From NCBI RefSeq assembly GCF_029867415.1, contig NC_081185.1, forward strand, positions 69,511,156 to 69,575,155: a stretch of 64,000 bases of DNA, written 5' to 3'. This document shows, in pieces, positions 1-10,839 of this stretch (its first letter is position 1; every line of letters starts with the position of its first letter). A program made the translations under genes and the position numbers. Below the pieces are notes generated by a model, which was not told the DNA's origin, did no database searches, and was given only the letters and a program-made list of their open reading frames with translations. Origin of the DNA: Vicia villosa. Its lineage: Eukaryota; Streptophyta; Magnoliopsida; Fabales; Fabaceae.

Positions 1-14
1 CTCCAAAATCTCAT

Positions 15-2057
15 TTGATAAAGACAACCGTAACTGTTTCAGAACAACTCTACTTTCTTCCTTACAATACAATGTCAAATTTCGAACATGAAAACGGTAT
101 GGATCTAGATTCGAACATAGAAGACAGAAAATTCAGCAGGCATGCTTTCAATCCACCACTTCCGCCGCCGCAGAAACCACCCGATCCTGTTCTTGTTCTG
201 AACAGTTTCATCATGCCTCCACCACTTCTTTCTAAGGTAAATATTTCTCGTGGCTCTAAAAATCCTTTGCTGAACACCTTAGTTAGAAACACATTTTATA
301 CCATCATCAATTCTAAAACCTCAATTGATCCTCAAGTTGCCCATATTCTTTGCCGTGGAGAAAATGAATTATACAAATATGCCAACACTGTGTTTTCATC
401 TTTCGCCCACCAGCTGTTTGTTAAAATGTCTCTGACACCCATTTATGTGAACATTGCCCTCTTACAAGAATTGGAAACAATTTTGACTGGAAGCTTGCAT
501 TGCAACATCACTGAATTTATAATTTCTTGGTTCTTGCTTGGTCTCTATTTCATTAAGAGTTGTAGTGCTTTTGATGCATTTCCCCAATACTTGTATCCAC
601 CTCCAATGCTTGCACTTCCTAATGGACAACCATGGTCGTCCTTAATACGTCATAGTGATGCAGTTGTTACAGTAGTACATTCACTTGGGAAGTATATCGT
701 TGATGATTTTCACAAATTTGAAGATGAAGCATCTCAAGGAGAACCAACAAATGAACCCTTGAAATCTGAGGAGACTTATTCTCTTCTTCAATATTCAGCT
801 GACGAAATGAAGCCAGATCTAATATTGGACACTTCCTCTCATGAAGATTTTATGGTGAAACCGTTCCCTGAAGTTGGTAGTGACCAAAAATCTCTGCAAC
901 CTTCATCCATTCTGAAACACAAAAATACCCGCGTCCCTTCTTTTTCGTCTTGTGCAGAAATGGGAAATTTGTTATCAGTAACAACTCTTATGGAGGAATC
1001 TCATTCCAACGATGAAGTCAATTTCTCGATTCCACCGAAACCTCCAGATTCACACATCTCAAAGACTACGGTGAAATCCCACGATGCAAGGAGAAACACT
1101 GATGCAATCTTTGCAAAGAGGTTGATTGGAAGGAAATATAGTGTTTGGAAGGAAACACTGATGCAACTCAATATGGATTTGTTTGAAAAGTGTTTGGAGA
1201 TTGTGACGAGTTGTCTTACTAATGCTAAGATGGACAGAGGTAGTATAGACGACATTATACTTGTTGGTGGGTCTTCTAGCATTCCAAAAGTGCAGCAGCT
1301 ATTGAAGGACTTTTTTAAGGGAAAGGATATGTGCAGTAGTATCAACCCATATGAGGATGTAGCTTATGATGTAGCAGTTCAGGATGCTTTGCTTTGTGAA
1401 GGTATTAAAAATGTTCCAAACCTAGTTTCTTCACAACTTATTAAATTGACTTTGGAATTAGAAGAAACTAAAATGCCATTTATTTGGATTCTTATTAGTG
1501 ATGGAATGAGTAAAACAGAAGAGTTGGAAAGTGGACAAGTATTTGAAATAGCAATAGATGAAAGTTGGTTCACCACTATCTCATTTTGTAGGACTTTACT
1601 TTTCAAGCAGAACTTTAAACCTGTTCTTGAATTAAGTCCTCCAACTTCCAATATGTTTTCTGCAACTAGACAATTACTAAAGAAGCATCTAGAGGCCAAG
1701 TGGGTTATTACAGAACATGAAACACTACAAGACTTAGATGGCATCAAAAACATAAATGAATTCAAAAGAAATTATAAAGGTTGGTTGAAAAAAAAGGCTC
1801 TGCACTGTGTTACTAAGATTTTTGCTTCATCTCTCCTGAGCACATTCAACCACTGTTTTTGTTTTCACATGATCCATGTTGGAGTAATATCTTTTGAAGT
1901 AAATGCAAGAACATATGGTGATTTAGCAAAACATAAGAATACTCTAAAGCATGTTTTTTCACATGTTTGGCTGTTTGTGAAGATACATATTGATTATACT
2001 AGCCATGAAGATATGGAATGGATGATAGCTTGGATTTTGGAATATTTTTTCTGGTAA
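15..2057 (+). CDS. Chimeric ORF with HSP70 and probable UDP-glycosyltransferase fragments
   Basis: An open frame of 680 codons. The ATG at 72 is an alternative start, and the true start may lie left of the window. Residues about 25-65 are proline-rich (PPPQKPPDP). Residues about 361-376 match the N-lobe of HSP70 (AKRLIGRKYS). Residues about 385-465 match its C-lobe (FEKCLEIV, DDIILVGGSSSIPKVQQLL, INPYEDVAYD), with the middle of the ATPase domain missing between them. Residues about 470-505 (SSQLIKLTLELEE, PFIWI) look like a plant UGT73-type glycosyltransferase. The remainder, including the whole C-terminal third, I do not recognise. An HSP70 ATPase cannot work without the missing part, so any product would be a new chimera. 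The ORF may be expressed from the retroelement LTR or simply be untouched by mutation so far. Confidence 0.6.
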   Translation: MIKTTVTVSEQLYFLPYNTMSNFEHENGMDLDSNIEDRKFSRHAFNPPLPPPQKPPDPVLVLNSFIMPPPLLSKVNISRGSKNPLLNTLVRNTFYTIINSKTSIDPQVAHILCRGENELYKYANTVFSSFAHQLFVKMSLTPIYVNIALLQELETILTGSLHCNITEFIISWFLLGLYFIKSCSAFDAFPQYLYPPPMLALPNGQPWSSLIRHSDAVVTVVHSLGKYIVDDFHKFEDEASQGEPTNEPLKSEETYSLLQYSADEMKPDLILDTSSHEDFMVKPFPEVGSDQKSLQPSSILKHKNTRVPSFSSCAEMGNLLSVTTLMEESHSNDEVNFSIPPKPPDSHISKTTVKSHDARRNTDAIFAKRLIGRKYSVWKETLMQLNMDLFEKCLEIVTSCLTNAKMDRGSIDDIILVGGSSSIPKVQQLLKDFFKGKDMCSSINPYEDVAYDVAVQDALLCEGIKNVPNLVSSQLIKLTLELEETKMPFIWILISDGMSKTEELESGQVFEIAIDESWFTTISFCRTLLFKQNFKPVLELSPPTSNMFSATRQLLKKHLEAKWVITEHETLQDLDGIKNINEFKRNYKGWLKKKALHCVTKIFASSLLSTFNHCFCFHMIHVGVISFEVNARTYGDLAKHKNTLKHVFSHVWLFVKIHIDYTSHEDMEWMIAWILEYFFW

Positions 2058-2263
2058 TGTCTACATCGAAGAAAGCCAAGGAAAAAAGTTTTATCATATG
2101 AAGAGTTGAGGTCACATTTCTAACAATGAGACCTTAGTGGGTGGTCTTTTAATTATATGAGGAAGCAATGGAGTACATTTTAGTAGATGATATTAAATAT
2201 TTCTTTTGAAGTTTCTCTCACTTACAACCTTGAGGACAAGGTTGTTTTTGAAGGGGTGAGTAA

Positions 2264-2557
2264 TGATAGAGAGTAAAATTGTAGTTAAACAAATGAGTGA
2301 GATAAATTAAGTAAGAATATTAATTTAGTAAGTCTTGTATTATTAGTATGTTATTGGGCTTTTGTGTATTTGGGCTTTTAATTGAACATCCATTATGAGA
2401 ATTATATATGTAGTGTCTTTGACACAATTAAGGGTATCAAAGAAATCAAAATGAAATTTATCTTTATTCCTTTTATTTTATTTACTCATTTTAGTGTTCT
2501 TCCCCTTTTCTAGTAGAAACCCTAGATTATTAGTTTGGTAGGAATAACTTCCTATCA
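2264..2557 (+). repeat. R1 3' LTR (294 bp)
   Basis: It starts TGATAGAGAG and ends AACTTCCTATCA, an inverted TGATAG/CTATCA pair. The purine-rich GAAGGGGTGAG lies immediately upstream as polypurine tract. The last 40 bases (GAAACCCTAG, GTTTGGTAGGA, CTTCCTATCA) match the reversed LTR at 49125-49425. The 5' LTR and target duplication are off the window. Confidence 0.8.
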
Positions 2558-2654
2558 TAATGCATGCGGTAGCCAATTTTTATATACCATATATCAAGTT
2601 GTTTATTTAAAATAACGTGTATTTAAAAGAAGTTGTAAGCTTACATTGACATTT

Positions 2655-2933
2655 TCGTTAAAGGCAGACTCAATCGTTTGCCCTATGTTTGCATTGGCAA
2701 CATGGTCATGGCCACAATGAAGAATGGAAAGCCAAATCTATTTAAGAAGGTGTTCCCAGCTATTATTGTGTGTCAGTACAATCGATACCGCAATAATTTC
2801 ACGTACTTTGAAGAAAATGCTGGTGTGATTATCAATCGTAAAGGTGAAATTAAAGATTATGTTATTACTTGTCTAATTAGAAAGACAATGTTGTAGCTTA
2901 GGATTACAAGTGGTACTAATGCCCCCAATGCAA
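2655..2933 (+). pseudogene. RPL23: 60S ribosomal protein L23 (uL14) pseudogene fragment
   Basis: The translation from 2655 reads VKGRLNRLP, then [36 protein letters not shown] and [10 protein letters not shown]. This is the middle and C-terminal half of plant uL14 (family pattern: [22 protein letters not shown]...[24 protein letters not shown]). An in-frame TAG at 2894-2896 replaces the conserved tryptophan region, and weak similarity (LRITSGTNA for PRIASAANA) continues to about 2933. The N-terminal half is missing. No intron is seen across the span, so it may be a retrocopy. It sits about 100 bp after the R1 LTR. Not functional. Confidence 0.85.
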
Positions 2934-3588
2934 CAAGCCAACAACATAAGTAAATCTCAAATAAATAACATACAATGATGTATCCCTAAATCATAACAGA
3001 GTCCTTAGAATTTAGAATAACATTAAGTAAATGCATACTATCATTACTAGAAATACACGTATTACCTGCGGAATTTCCTGTGGAAAATTTTCTGCTAGTT
3101 TACCTGCGGATTTTTCTGGGACTTTCTTAAATAAAATAAATTCTCCTAAGGATCTAGAATTGACAGAAAATTCCGCAGGTATACATGCAGATTTTGCTGC
3201 GATTTATATATTTCAAACATAAAATGAAACTATAATGCAAAATCCGCAGGATAGTTTCATGCAAATTTTACTGCGGATATTTATTTTATTAAAACCAAAC
3301 TATTATACAAAATCCGCAGCTAATTTCGCAGAAAATGTTCCTGCGAATTTTGCTGCAAATTTAACTATTTTCTTAAAATAATAGTAATTTTTGTCTAATT
3401 TTTTTTAAAATTAATCAGTATATTTAATGGTTAATTATTTAATATTATTATATTAATTAATATTTTAATGTGAATTGTGTTATTTTTAAATTTTCATCTT
3501 AATTTTTTAATAAAATAAAAGGTATTAAAAATCTTGAGAATGGGTATTGAGGATTTTTTTATAATAATAAATTTTAAAAAAAAAATAC
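2934..3588. other. Non-coding stretch with CTGCGGA-type short repeats
   Basis: No gene is seen. Between about 3060 and 3360 the motif CTGCGGA/TCCGCAG and variants recur in both orientations about every 40-80 bases in AT-rich sequence, as in subterminal repeats of a degraded DNA transposon. The rest is AT-rich up to the target duplication AATAC (3584-3588) of element A. Confidence 0.4.
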
Positions 3589-3999
3589 TATTCTGGACCG
3601 GCCCAATCACTCTTATTGGGCCAATCCAGTCTTCGACCCAAGGCACCCTGGACACGCGCATGACAGCCTCCCCCGGTCTGCTCCGGGCAAACACCAGACA
3701 TAACCGAGCACGAGAGAGCCTCGTGCCCGGTAGCAGCCAGCTCATGCGTTGTCTAGATTCGCGCCTTGCAAAGTGGAGCCAATTTCTCTTGGGACTACCC
3801 TATAAATAGCCTTCTAACCTCAGAGGGCAAGGTAATCTTTTTCTTACCCCCAAAATCTCTCACTTTGTTGTACCTTTTGGATCACATACTTACTTTGGCA
3901 TCGGAGTGCCTTGCAAGTACAACCCTTTTTTCCCCTCTCAACAACTCCGGATTTGAAGCCTTCTTTGTTGCTGGCCATCTGATCTGCTCGGTAAGATCA
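3589..3999 (+). repeat. A 5' LTR
   Basis: It aligns base for base with 45707-46117. The first bases are TA instead of TG by mutation; the end is GGTAAGATCA. A TATA box (TATAAATAG, 3801-3809) sits in the middle and is changed to CATAAATAG in the 3' copy. Confidence 0.9.
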
Positions 4000-4000
4000 G

Positions 4001-4018
4001 TGGCGCCGTCTGTGGGAA
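4001..4018 (+). promoter_or_regulatory. A primer binding site
   Basis: TGGCGCCGTCTGTGGGAA begins two bases after the 5' LTR. This is the usual primer site of Tat-lineage elements, binding a tRNA 3' end to prime minus-strand DNA synthesis. Confidence 0.85.
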
Positions 4019-4111
4019 ATCCAGCTTCCCCGTTCCTCTTCTTGCACTTTCTTGATCTGTTCATGCCTCCTGCAAGAATCTAGGAACCAAAGTTCTAATC
4101 CACTATCATCC

Positions 4112-6513
4112 ATGACTGGCAATAATGAAGACTCCTCTTCATTTGACGCTACAATACCCAATAAGAACGACATCTCTGTCGTCATTCCTCCATCTAGAAA
4201 CACCGTCCCTCAGCACGGCATCACAGCATCTCCTTCCCCGAAAGATTTCCAAGATGATGCCCTCCATCATCTCGGAGACACCGGTGGCAGAGACAACCAC
4301 GAAGAGGTTCTGGAAAACCCTTTCTCTTCCAGGGGCCAAGATCCCCAGAACCAGACCATGACAGCCGTTCTGGCTGCCCTTGCGCAGACAAACGCACTTA
4401 TTCAGCAGCAGAGCGATAGGATCGGGGCACTTGAGCGGAAGCGCCGTTCAAAGACTCCCTCCGGCCACAAATCTCGCTCTCAGCGCGACATGGTTCCCAA
4501 AAAAAACGCCCTCATTCACCCTCCCCAAGGGGAACACGGGCCCCACTTCCAAGAAAGGGTTGAGCGACCACCGCTCCCGGCACCGCTCACATTCCCCTCG
4601 ACCAAAAAGAAGATCCAGGTCTCCTCCTGCGAAGCACGACGATAACCATAGGCGACACATGCGGAGTCACATCAGGTCCTCCACTCCTTCCGCCAGCGAT
4701 GAAGAAGAGGAGCGTCGGGGCCCTCTGTCCCACACGATCTTAGAAACACCCCTACCGGCCGGTCTTGAAAAACCCCCGCCGTTGGGCACAAACGACGTGA
4801 CCACCGACCCAGACGAGCATATAGAGAACATCGACGCCCTCCTAGACTACAGAGGGGTGCCCGGTGCAATCAAGTGCCGTTTATTCCCGACCACCCTGCG
4901 CAAAGGAACCATGACATGGTACAAAAGTTTGCCCGATGAATCCATTACTTCATAGAAAGTGCTGGGAAAACTCTTTCAGGCACTTCACGGCCTCCCGAAG
5001 ACATCCAAAATCAGAAGCATCCTTAGAGGCCATCGTCCACGGAAAAGATGAATCCCTCCGGGCCTACATAGAAAGGTTCAACAAAGAGGCCGTGCAAGTA
5101 TCCACGACATCCCACATGAAGAAGTTTCTACTTGAACGAGGCCTTCGACCACGTTCAGACTTCGCCAAAGCCGTCGGGATAGAAACGCCCGCCACTTTGG
5201 ACGAATTCTTCCTCAAGGCTCAAGCATATATACAATACGAGGAAAAGGAGGCAGCTCACGCAGGCCGCAACTCAAGACAGGAAGAGAACACTAAAGGTGC
5301 TTGTCAAGACGACTCCCGCCGAAGAACTGATAAGAGGAAAGAAGATAAAGGTCGGGAACCGAAAGACTACAAAGCACCAGCAGGGAAGTTTAGGGAATAC
5401 ACCCCGTTGAATGCATCCAGGGAACGCATTTTGAACGAGTGCGCAAACGCAGAATTCCAAACGGGCAAAGTCCGCTTCCCGAAGTCCATGCCTGTACGGC
5501 CAAACGCAGACAAATCGAAGTTCTGTCGGTTCCATAAGGGCCACGGGCATAACACAGAAGACTGCATCCACTTGAAAGATGCGATCGAAATACTAATCCG
5601 AGAAGGACACCTGAAGCACTACGCGAAGAAGCAAGAGGCCGCCAAAGAGACCAAGCCGGTCACCAAGGAAAAACCAGCGGAAGATACGCCCGCCATGCAA
5701 GTGGCCATGAGTATCACCAGACCAGAGGACTTTTACCTCCCCGACTGGGCCAGGATATCTTCCACCCATTCTCCTCACAGCCCATGGGAGATTTTCCCTT
5801 CCGCCATGGTTATATCCGGAGGGGGATTCAGCAAACTCACCGTCGGATCCGTAAAACGGAAATTCGACGAATTAATCTCAGCAAGTTCAAGCAAAGCCGC
5901 TACCCTCGACCTGGCCAAAGGTGGCTCATCTTCCATATCTTTCTACAGGGATGAACTGCCCGGAGGAGCGCCCAACGCGATCATCCCCCTCCTTATCCGG
6001 GCCCGAATGGCCAACTTTGACGTGCGCCGCATTTTGGTCGATCAAGGGAGTTCGGTGGATATCATGTACTCCCAATTATTCAAAACGCTGCAACTGAACG
6101 TCAGCTACCTCACCCCCTACGTAGGATCTGACCTACAAGGTTTTAAAAGCACCGTGACAAAACCATGGGGGTTCGTTGAGCTCATCGTCTCATTCGGGTC
6201 GGCGGAAACCGCAAGGGCCGTCAAAGTCCAGTTCCTAGTTATTGACTGCCCCTCTATCTACCAATGCATCTTGGAACGCCTGATGCTGGCCGAGCTAATC
6301 GCAGCCCCCTCAACCGTGCATCTCAAGCTCAAGTATTACACAGCCAAAGGGCAGGTTGCCACGCTCAACGGCGACATCAAAGCGGCTGGAAGGTGTTTCG
6401 AAGCCTCCGTCAAAGGCCTCAGCTCTATAAAGGCAGCTGCCCAGGACAAAGCAGCATGCAACACGGGTCCGAGCCCAACAAATCTATGCCCCGCATCGAT
6501 ACCATCGACCTAG
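4112..6513 (+). pseudogene. A gag-protease region (frameshifted)
   Basis: The gag start is taken at ATG 4112 (MTGNNEDSSS). The frame shifts near 4600 and again near 4950, where a TAG interrupts it, then runs on to 6513. Capsid-like sequence lies around 4800-5230. The zinc-knuckle region CRFHKGHGHNTEDC is at about 5521-5565. An aspartic protease with ILVDQGSSVDIMY lies at about 6030-6070, where DQGSS takes the place of the usual D-S/T-G-S. It would make the virus-like particle and mature it. The breaks mean no full polyprotein is made. Confidence 0.8.
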
Positions 6514-7976
6514 ACAGCCGCTTCCACAAAGAATCTGAAAGAAAAGCAGACGCGAAGACACTAGAGGAAGGTCTCCGCCCAATCCCCGACGGGGACTTCG
6601 AGCTAATAGCCCTCAGTGACGACCCGACCAGAGGAGTTAAAGTTGGTACAGACTTGCCCGAACTAGCCAGAAGGCAACTCAAGACCTGCCTCAGGGAGAA
6701 CGCCGACCTCTCCGCATGGAGCGCGACCGAGATGCCCGGCCTCGACCTAGAAGTAGCGTACCACCACCTGACGATCGATCCCGTGTGCAAAGTCGTCGCC
6801 CAGAGGAGAAGAATGCAATCCTCGAAAAAAACGGTTGCGGCCGAACTAGCTGTTAGGGACCTCTTAGAGGCTAAATTCATATCGGAAGCCAAATACACTA
6901 CTTGGCTCCCTAATGTTGTACTTGTAAATAAATCTAATGGAAAGTGGCGCATGTGCATTGACTATACCGACCTTAATAGGGCTTTCCCTAAAGACACTTA
7001 CCCTCTCCCTAGCATAGATAAATTAGTCGATAATTCCGCGTGTTTCAAACTTTTATCATTTATGGACGCGTATTCTGGGTACAACCAAATACCCATGTCT
7101 AAAACAGACAAAAAGTATACGGCCTTCATGACCGGGTTGGGCAACTACTACTATAACTTAATGCCCTTCAGTCTGAAAAACGTCGGAGCTACATACCAAC
7201 GAATGATGAACAAAGTATTCCAGGTGGAGATCGGCGATATGCTCGAAGTCTACATGGACGACATGGTCGTCAAGTCCCAAGAAGAGACCAACCATGCCGC
7301 CCACCTCTAGAAGGTCTTCGAACAAGCCCGGAAGTGCAAAATGAGATTCAACCCTACCTTCGAAGTCCGAGTAGGGAAATTCCTCGGTTTTTACCTAACA
7401 GAACGAGGGATCGAGGCGAATGCGGACAAATGCAGAGCCTTTTCAGAGTTCCCAACACCGAACTCCAAGAAATCCATCCAATCCCTAAACGGCATGCTCA
7501 CATCACTATCCAGATTCGTAGCCAAGTCGGCCCAGCATGCCCTCCCAGTTTTCAAACTCCTCCGAAAGGAGACAACTTTCAAATGGACAAGTGAATGCGA
7601 GCGCACTCTGTCGCACCTCAAACAAGCCTTCTCACACCCGCCCGTGCTCTCGAGGCCCGAATCCGGGGAAATCCTCTATCTCTACCTAGCTGTCGCAATA
7701 GAGGCAGTCAGAGAAACCCCGGAAGGCCAAAGGACCATTTATTTTACGAGCAAAACGCTCTAAGGCCCATAAATCAGGTACCAGCAGATCTAGAAAGTCT
7801 CCCTCGCACTGATCACAGCAGCCAGGATACTGTGGCACTACTTCTTGACACACACCGTAGTCGTGCGCACTGAGCAACCCATAAACAGGTGCTAGGTCGC
7901 CCCGATATGGCCGGAAGGATGCTCCGCTGGTCCCTAGAACTCTCGGAATTCGACATAAATTACGAGGGAAGAAAGG
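6465..7976 (+). pseudogene. A reverse transcriptase and first RNase H (broken by B)
   Basis: The frame changes from the protease frame at about 6465-6490. RT motifs are visible: WRMCIDYTDLNRAFPKD, FMDAYSGYNQIPM, LMPFSLKNVGATYQRMM and YMDDM (about 7254). A TAG at 7308-7310 cuts the frame; the RT thumb and connection follow (7311-7600). The first RNase H region (YFTSKTL then stop at 7763) is frameshifted. The segment ends in the middle of a codon series at the B target site AAAGG (7972-7976), and the same frame resumes after B at 19443. Confidence 0.8.
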
Positions 7977-9240
7977 TGTCATACCCCAAAATTTGCCCGA
8001 TCAGATCTATATCTTTTAATTCATCAAGGGTCAAAATTAAGAGTCATGGGGTTTGACATTCCTATTGTCAAACTCGCCCTCTTATAAAATATCCTGAGAA
8101 ATAAATGGGGTGCGATTAACAGGTGTTTCAAGGGTTTCATCATTTGTTAATATTATTTTTCTTTTACTAACATTTGCATTTTTTTGAATTATTATTTGTA
8201 ATTTTTATTACTTCTAACTATTAGTATTTAATATTATTAATTTTATTATTATTATTAATATTAATGTTATGTGATATTATTATTAATATTATCTAGAATT
8301 AGTATATTCTTATTTAGGTTAGAATTTTAATAGAATTATTGTTATTATTAGTATTTGTTCTTTATCATCTTATAATTATTTCTTTTACTCATTTAAAAAA
8401 AAATATAAATAATATAAAATATGAAATAAATTAAAATGAAAAGGGTTGTATTAACAAAAAAAAACGTGAAAAGAAGTTTGAGAAGAACCAAGAATGGCAA
8501 GTTTGGATCCATGAAATCTTGATTTGATTAGAGTTTCTTGACCTAATCCATGTACATATATAGTCAAAATCGTGCCAACAGAAGAGGGGATTGATAAGGT
8601 TTTGCAGCCAAGAACACCCTAAGAACTTCAAAAAAAAAAAACTCAAGAGCAATCAAACTCGGATTCAAGTTATCAGGAGGATTTAAGCCAAACAAAGGAT
8701 CTCAACTGGTTCCCAGGAACTTTCTGAAGCTACTACGATCATTGCTCTCAACCGAAGCACTCAGAACCGATTCCCATAACTCACGGTTTAAGCGTTTTAT
8801 TCTTGACTTCGATCTCATATATTTACGCCATTTTAATTGCATTCAATCATGTATTCAGGTTTGTCAGGGTGTTTCGATGGTGTCTAGTTGGTTTGATTGA
8901 AGTTTAGGTGCGGTATTAATCGGACACCATAGCTAGGGTTCTAAGTTCACAAATTAGGGGATTTTGATTAGAGTCCGAATTATCCCGAATTGATGATTCC
9001 ACCATGCTTAGGAGATGATGATTATATGATCTGGGTTGTTGTTTGGAGTTTATCGATGCTGTTTCGCCGGATTCGGAGAGGGAGGCTTACGGCTACAGAG
9101 GAAAAACGTGGCCAAAGATGTTCCCTTGTTGCAGAACCCACGAAGAAGACAAAGCTGGGCGGGGAAGATTGGCTTTTAAATTTTAGTGCAATTAATTTTT
9201 ACATATATTTGTCTCAGGGCGTATATCAAACGAAGCAAGC

Positions 9241-9310
9241 TACTAGCTGGGTTGGCAAAGGTGAAGCGCTGGTGATCCCCATGATGAGGGTTCGAACCCC
9301 ACGCGCGTCA
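9241..9310 (+). other. tRNA-like segment in B LTR
   Basis: CTAGCTGGGTTGGCAAAG resembles a pol III box A and GGGTTCGAACCCC a box B about 40 bases later; a second copy lies at 18129-18198. The acceptor stem does not close properly, so it is a tRNA-related remnant or SINE-head-like segment, not a working tRNA gene. Confidence 0.55.
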
Positions 9311-10243
9311 CAGAAATTTTATTATTTTATATGTAACAATTGGCTTGCAGATTTGGTTCAACTCTCTCACGCATGGTCACCATGCACCGGCGCATCTCCA
9401 CCACTAGATTGCCACTGGCGAGGATCTAAGGGAACCAGTATAAAGTCTCATGGTACACCATCAATAAGCAGTAGCACAGGAGTGATACCCAGGTTTCTTT
9501 GTTTTTTTATTTTATTTTATATATATTATTTATACAATTGTTAATTATATATATTAATGTGCATATAATTTAATTTTAAATTAGGATTAGAATATCAAAT
9601 TAGGATTAGGATTTAGGATTATAATTTTTTCCCGATTATTTTATCTCGATTATTCGAGTTAATTGATTTAATCTTAGTTGTTAAAAAAATCATAAAAAAC
9701 CCTAGAAGTTATGTGTTAGGGTTTGCCCAATCCCATTGCCCATTTGGCGGAACATTAACCTTCGATTAATTCTCTCCTCGACCCGACTAAATCTATTAGT
9801 CGCATTAGAAGAGAGATAAAACAATAAAACAAAAACCCTTTATTTAATTCTCTCATCGACCCGACTAAATCTATTAGTCGCTTTAGACGAGAGATAAAAA
9901 AATACATAAAACCAAAACACATTTAATTTGCTGCCCGCGACGATCAATCTATCGATCTGAGTAACCAGCAGTGCCCCTTAATCCGTTAGCTATACTGACC
10001 AAATCTATTGGTCATCGCATCTAATGGTGCCATATCAAATCAGGGTTGTATGCCCAAATCTAAAACACATTAAACCACGACACTACAGATTTCCATCTCT
10101 GCGATGTTCAAACTACGATAAGGTAATTCAAAATACCTTCAAACTTCCCATTTCAAAAACTACGATAGGCCACTCAAAAAGCCTTTAAAACAACTTCAAA
10201 CACCTCCATAATCAATTCAAAGGCGTACAACCTTGTGCCCGAA

Positions 10244-10506
10244 CTACGTTGACTCTGATTCTCCCTAAGGAGATACGTAGGCACTTGGATAACCAAGGCG
10301 AGTCCCCCTCCCTAAAATCTTATTCTTTTCCCTATTCAATTTCTTAGCTATTAACCTTAATAATTTTAGCCATAAAACTTGACCCTTAGATTCAAAGCCA
10401 ATAGGAAAGGGTTGAGGGTGCCTAACACCTTCCCTCGACCTGATTATAATAACTTACCCCGGATCTCTTAACTGCGTAGGGTTTCCTATTCGCCCTTCAG
10501 AATAGG
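10244..10506 (+). promoter_or_regulatory. Conserved hairpin cluster at the end of the B LTR
   Basis: Four stems: CTACGT/ACGTAG enclosing TCTCC-CTAA-GGAGA (10244-10280); CTTGG-ATAA-CCAAG (10284-10297); GGTTGAGGG/CCCTCGACC around a 13-base loop (10410-10440); CCTATTC/GAATAGG (10485-10506). The same positions in D and E keep pairing despite base changes. Likely an RNA element of the 5' leader; role unknown. Confidence 0.6.
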
Positions 10507-10549
10507 TGGCGACTCTAAAAGCTTAATTTTTAGGGCAGGTTGCTACAGC

Positions 10550-10567
10550 TGGCGACTCTGCTGGGGA
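10550..10567 (+). promoter_or_regulatory. B primer binding site
   Basis: TGGCGACTCTGCTGGGGA begins two bases after the LTR. It is the primer site typical of Ogre elements and is identical to that of D at 31007. Confidence 0.9.
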
Positions 10568-10839
10568 TAACTAAAAATGGTGAATTATTATGCTCCTAGG
10601 TTTTGGCAGGGTTTAGGTTTGGCAAATTATTTAGGTTTGTGGCTAGCTATTAGGGTTTGGCTAGTTTGCCCAAATTAGGGTTTGGTTTAGGATTTAGGTT
10701 TTCCTTTTTTATTAAATATTTAAATTTTTATTTATTTATTTATTCATCTGCTATTTATCCATTTACGTTCAATTTAATTAAATATTTTTATATTTGTTAT
10801 TTTATTGTATTCTGTTGGGATATTATAAATTGCTGTTAA

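Larger units (their letters stand above)
1..2557 (+). mobile_element. R1: 3' part of a non-autonomous LTR retrotransposon with captured gene pieces
   Basis: The left end lies outside the window. The stretch holds a long chimeric ORF, then a tract at 2224-2263 resembling the end of chromovirus pol (the residues NLEDKV are encoded just as in the intact chromovirus at 57-62 kb), a purine-rich tract and an LTR with TGATAG...CTATCA ends. No gag, RT or integrase is visible, so the element is non-autonomous. A second LTR of the same family lies reversed at 49125-49425, also beside host gene fragments. The parent was probably a Reina-like chromovirus (inference). Confidence 0.7.
7977..10547 (+). repeat. 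B 5' LTR (2571 bp)
   Basis: Starts TGTCATACCCCAAAATTTG, ends GGTTGCTACA. A TATA-like TATATAG at 8557-8563, about 580 bp in, sits after GACCTAATCCATG, which aligns with GACCTAATGGAAG before the TATA of D. Everything after about 8590 would then be transcribed leader, including a tRNA-like segment (9241-9310), short hairpins (9784-10014) and the conserved terminal hairpins (10244-10506). The ORFs inside it are not supported. Confidence 0.9.

Noticed and set aside
8990..9544. 184-codon ORF in the B LTR, repeated in part at 18097-18447
   Set aside because: Both lie in the LTR across the tRNA-like segment, differ by LTR mutations and show no protein motif.
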